A stretch of 10,826 bases of DNA from Ramlibacter sp. (GTDB lineage Bacteria > Pseudomonadota > Gammaproteobacteria > Burkholderiales > Burkholderiaceae_C): assembly GCA_021156245.1 (NCBI GenBank), contig JAJNBO010000224.1:1-10826 (forward strand), read 5' to 3'. Positions within the stretch are counted from its first letter, which is position 1; every line of letters begins with the position of its first letter. The position numbers and the translations under genes are program-made. Positions 8,113 to 10,826 of this stretch are shown here, piece after piece. Under the pieces are notes generated by a model that was given only the letters and a program-made list of their open reading frames with translations, was not told the origin of the DNA and did no database searches.

Positions 8113-9180
8113 TCACCGCGGCCCCGGAACCGCGCAGACGATCCCGCCTGCGTCGTTCTCCTGCACCGAACGCAGGTTCTTCGCGGCGGCGACCTCCATG
8201 TCGCGCGGGAGCGTGACGCCGTTCTTCACGGCCAGGATCTCCGCCATGATGCTCACGGCGATCTCCGCGGGGGTCTTGCTGCCGATGTAGATGCCGATGG
8301 GGCCGCGCAGCCGCTGCAGCTCGGCGGCCGTCAGCGCGAAGTGCTCCGTCATCCGCTGGTGCCGCGCTTCGTTGTTGCGGCGGCTGCCGATGGCCCCGAC
8401 GTAGAACGCGTCCGTCTTCAAGGCTTCCAGCAGCGCGAGGTCGTCCAGCTTGGGGTCGTGCGTCAGGGCCACCACGCAACTGCGGCGGTCGGCACGGAAC
8501 GCGGTGACGACGTCGTCAGGCATGTCGCCCACCACCTTCGCACCCTGCACGCTCCAGCTGCCGCGGTACTCCTCGCGCGGATCGCACACGGTCACGGCGA
8601 AACCGTTGAATAGCGCCATGGTCGCCAGATATTCGGTGAGTTGCCCGGCGCCGATCAGCAGCATGCGGTACTCGGGGCCGAAAGTGTTGACCAGCGCCCC
8701 GCCCGCGACACTCAGTTCCTGTGGCGCATCGGCAGGCGCCAGCGACACGGCGCCGCTGGCGAGCTGCACGGTGCGCCGCATCAGGCGGCCCTGCTCGAGT
8801 GCCTGCACCAGGGCTGTCAGCGACTCCGCATCCGGGTCGAACTCCAGCAGCAGCTCCAGCGTGCCGCCGCAAGGCAGGCCGAAGCGATGCGCCTCATCCG
8901 CCGTCACGCCGTACTTCACGAACGACGGCGGGCCGGACGGGATCTGGTGCCCCGGCTCCCTGCCGCTGTAGGCGTGCGTATGGCGATAGATCAGGTCGTC
9001 CTCGATGCAGCCGCCGGAGACGGAGCCGACCACGGAGCCGTCCTCCGCGAGCGCCATGATGGAGCCGATCGGCCGGGGCGACGAGCCCCAGGTGCGGACC
9101 ACCGTCGCCAGCAATGCACGCTTGCCAGCGGCGCGCCAGTCGCGCAGCGTGCGCAGCACCATCACGTCGATGTTTTCCAT
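8113..9180 (-). CDS. xdhC: XdhC/CoxI-family molybdenum-hydroxylase maturation protein
   Basis: 355 residues, full length for the two-domain family. XdhC binds molybdenum cofactor, promotes its sulfuration and delivers it to xanthine dehydrogenase-type enzymes in the cytoplasm. The N-terminal XdhC_CoxI domain has GSSPRPIGS (32-40) and SGGCIED (55-61); LPCGGTLELLLE (102-113) contains the second conserved cysteine, C104. The C-terminal Rossmann domain starts near 172 with LLIGAGQL (174-181), CDPREEY (199-205) and the later motifs YVGAIGSRR and IGSKTPAEIAVSI. GGAAGAAA-like purines (GGAAGAAAG) precede the ATG at 9178-9180. It begins 13 bp after the stop of the TonB receptor on the same strand, so the two are very probably co-transcribed. 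No molybdenum hydroxylase subunit is in the window, so its client is unknown. Confidence 0.93.
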   Translation of the reverse strand: MENIDVMVLRTLRDWRAAGKRALLATVVRTWGSSPRPIGSIMALAEDGSVVGSVSGGCIEDDLIYRHTHAYSGREPGHQIPSGPPSFVKYGVTADEAHRFGLPCGGTLELLLEFDPDAESLTALVQALEQGRLMRRTVQLASGAVSLAPADAPQELSVAGGALVNTFGPEYRMLLIGAGQLTEYLATMALFNGFAVTVCDPREEYRGSWSVQGAKVVGDMPDDVVTAFRADRRSCVVALTHDPKLDDLALLEALKTDAFYVGAIGSRRNNEARHQRMTEHFALTAAELQRLRGPIGIYIGSKTPAEIAVSIMAEILAVKNGVTLPRDMEVAAAKNLRSVQENDAGGIVCAVPGPR

Positions 9181-9193
9181 GGCTTTCTTCCGG

Positions 9194-10826
9194 TCAGAAG
9201 GCGTAGGCCGCGCTGACGCCGAGCAGCCAGGTGCGCCCGGGGGCGGGCTCGAAGAAGCGCTGGTTGCCTTCGTTGACGATCACGGACCCGATCGCCTTGC
9301 GGTCCGCCAGATTGTCCACCCGCACGAATTCCCGCAGGGTCCAGCGGTCCACCTTCTGCCGCAGCCCGAGCCGGAAGCTGAACAAGGTGGAGGCCGGTGC
9401 GAAATCCGCGTTCGCATCGTTGACGGCAATCTTGCCCACGTGCCGCAGTTCCACGGCGGTTTCCAGGCCCCACGGTTGATGCCGCCACGCGAGCTCCGCG
9501 TAGGCCGCGGTCCGCGGAATGCCGGGGATGCGGTTGCCCGCCGGGATGGCGATGGTCGGCGCCGCGCAGGGCGGCGGGCCGCAGGTGAGGAAGGAGGAGC
9601 CGTACGTGGCGTCCAGGTAGGTCAGCGCCGCGTAGGTGGACCAGGCCCCCGCCCAGCGTCCCGACAACGCGAGCTCGAAGCCCCGCCGCTTGGTCTCTCC
9701 CACATTCTGGAAGGCGCTGCGTCCGCCGCTGTTCGACTGCACGGCGATCTCGTCCGAGGTCCTCGCCTGGAACAGCGCCGCGTTCACGCGCCAATCCGGC
9801 GCGGGTTCCGCCTTCACGCCCACTTCGAACTGGCGGCTGCGGGCGGGCTGCAGGTCGAAGTTGAGGCCCGTGGCGCCGCTGGGCCGGTAGGCAAGCTCGT
9901 TGAAGGTCGGCGTCTCGAAGCCGCGGCCGGCCGCCGCATACACGTTCAACGTGTCGGTCACGTGGTAGACGACGCCCAGCACCGGGGTCGTGGCCGAGAA
10001 CCGCGTCGATCCGCTGTCGTCGGGATTGTCGACCGTGATGAACCGGTCCCGCGACGAGAAGCGCACCTGTGAATGCCGCAGCCCGCCCGTGAGCGTCCAG
10101 CGCTCACTTTGCCACTGCGCCTGCGCGTACTGGTCGAAGCTGCGCACGCGGTTGTCCTCGTTGCGCCGCAGGTTGCCCATGACGCCGATCACGCCCGGCG
10201 CCGCTGGCAGCCCGAGGAAGTTCTCGTAGCCGCGCCGGTTCTCCTGCAGATCGTCGCCATAGAGGCCGGCGGTGAAGGTCACGGGATTGTCGGCCACCCG
10301 CGTGCGGGCGATCCACTGCGCATCGACGCCACGGTAGTCACGGTTCAAGGAGATGACGCCACCCGCGCTGGTGGGCGCAGCCTGGCTCGACGCCGGGATG
10401 GACTGGAATTGCTCGGTGGTGCGATGCCCCGTCCACGTGGTCAGCTTCAACGTGTGGACATCGTCGATGCGATGGTCCAGGATCACGCCGCCTTGCAACT
10501 GCTCCACGGACTTGCGCGTGTTGAAGTCCAGCGCCGCCTGCGTGGCCGCGCGCGGATCCGCCTCGAACTCCGCCCGCGTCAGGCCTAGCGGGTCCTGCAC
10601 GTCGGGCATGGACACCCAGTTGCCGACCAAGGTGACCTTAGTGTCGCGCGTCGCGTCCAGGCGCACCTTGCCGTTGAAGCCATCGCGCTGCGCGGCGCTG
10701 TGTGCGCGATAGCCGTCGGTCTCGAAGTGGACGAAGCCCAGGTTCCAGTTCCAGGGACCTTGCGCGCCGGAGAAGCCCGCGTTCTGCCGTTGCACGCCAT
10801 CGGCGCCGAAAGCGGTGCCCGCCTCC
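9194..10826 (-). CDS. TonB-dependent outer-membrane receptor (partial, N-terminus beyond right edge)
   Basis: The minus frame is open for 543 residues from the right edge to TGA at 9194-9196. It is the beta-barrel part of a TonB-dependent receptor, with alternating amphipathic strands, aromatic girdles and a C-terminal strand ending in ...WLLGVSAAYAF, the terminal Phe being the usual outer-membrane assembly signal. The segment DPLGLTRAEFEADPRAA and the following FNTRKSVEQLQ resemble siderophore/FecA-type receptors. The signal peptide, TonB box, plug domain and first strands lie outside the window; the GTG at 10793-10795 is internal, as in-frame receptor-like codons continue to the edge. A CGPPPCAAP segment puts two cysteines in a likely extracellular loop. 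Ligand is unknown; xdhC follows directly in the same operon. Confidence 0.9.
   Translation of the reverse strand, partial: EAGTAFGADGVQRQNAGFSGAQGPWNWNLGFVHFETDGYRAHSAAQRDGFNGKVRLDATRDTKVTLVGNWVSMPDVQDPLGLTRAEFEADPRAATQAALDFNTRKSVEQLQGGVILDHRIDDVHTLKLTTWTGHRTTEQFQSIPASSQAAPTSAGGVISLNRDYRGVDAQWIARTRVADNPVTFTAGLYGDDLQENRRGYENFLGLPAAPGVIGVMGNLRRNEDNRVRSFDQYAQAQWQSERWTLTGGLRHSQVRFSSRDRFITVDNPDDSGSTRFSATTPVLGVVYHVTDTLNVYAAAGRGFETPTFNELAYRPSGATGLNFDLQPARSRQFEVGVKAEPAPDWRVNAALFQARTSDEIAVQSNSGGRSAFQNVGETKRRGFELALSGRWAGAWSTYAALTYLDATYGSSFLTCGPPPCAAPTIAIPAGNRIPGIPRTAAYAELAWRHQPWGLETAVELRHVGKIAVNDANADFAPASTLFSFRLGLRQKVDRWTLREFVRVDNLADRKAIGSVIVNEGNQRFFEPAPGRTWLLGVSAAYAF

Noticed and set aside
6846..8216. 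Plus-strand open frame of 456 codons over lysR and cupin
   Set aside because: Shadow frame opposite lysR and out of frame with the cupin gene.

Overview
The window is about 10.8 kb of high-GC DNA with strong G/C preference at third codon positions. Its gene types (tripartite TRAP transporter, single-chain hydantoinase/oxoprolinase, CrgA-like LysR regulator, XdhC, TonB receptor) suggest a soil- or water-living betaproteobacterium, most likely Burkholderiales of the Comamonadaceae type (Variovorax/Ramlibacter-like). That placement is an inference from style and protein similarity from memory, not from a search.

Layout. Positions 1-2739 (minus) hold the N-terminal 913 codons of a fused HyuA-HyuB ATP-dependent hydantoinase/5-oxoprolinase that runs off the left edge. 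Only 56 bp away, a TRAP transporter begins in the opposite direction: the small membrane subunit (dctQ, 2796-3305) overlaps the large membrane subunit (dctM, 3298-4655). dctM is interrupted by an exact 62-bp tandem duplication that shifts the frame; removing one copy restores a normal 431-residue protein. A serine alpha/beta hydrolase (4657-5526, minus) converges on dctM with one base between the stop codons. Divergent from it, behind a near-consensus sigma-54 promoter (5611-5627), lies the periplasmic solute receptor gene dctP (5666-6554), which is also broken: about 25 family-conserved residues are missing at codon 58 and the rest is in another frame. A strong bidirectional hairpin terminator (6575-6600) separates dctP from a convergent LysR regulator (6600-7490). 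The LysR gene is divergent from a small single-domain cupin (7633-8022), with a 20-bp imperfect palindrome between them. The right end is a minus-strand pair: a TonB-dependent outer-membrane receptor (C-terminal part, 9194 to the right edge) followed after 13 bp by xdhC (8113-9180).

How the genes may work together. The divergent hydantoinase/oxoprolinase and TRAP genes look like an uptake-plus-hydrolysis unit for a small acid or cyclic amide such as 5-oxoproline or a hydantoin; the substrate is inferred, not shown. The LysR-cupin pair looks like an independent regulatory unit. The TonB receptor-xdhC pair links an outer-membrane importer to molybdenum-hydroxylase maturation, though no molybdenum hydroxylase gene is in view.

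The most notable observation is that two of the three TRAP genes carry frame-breaking indels (a 62-bp duplication and a deletion of roughly 70-80 bp), while every other gene is intact over its visible length. This is either decay of one transporter, a reversible switch, or an assembly problem; reads across 4153-4277 and 5831-5845 would decide. I see no tRNA, rRNA, CRISPR array, insertion sequence or phage gene.
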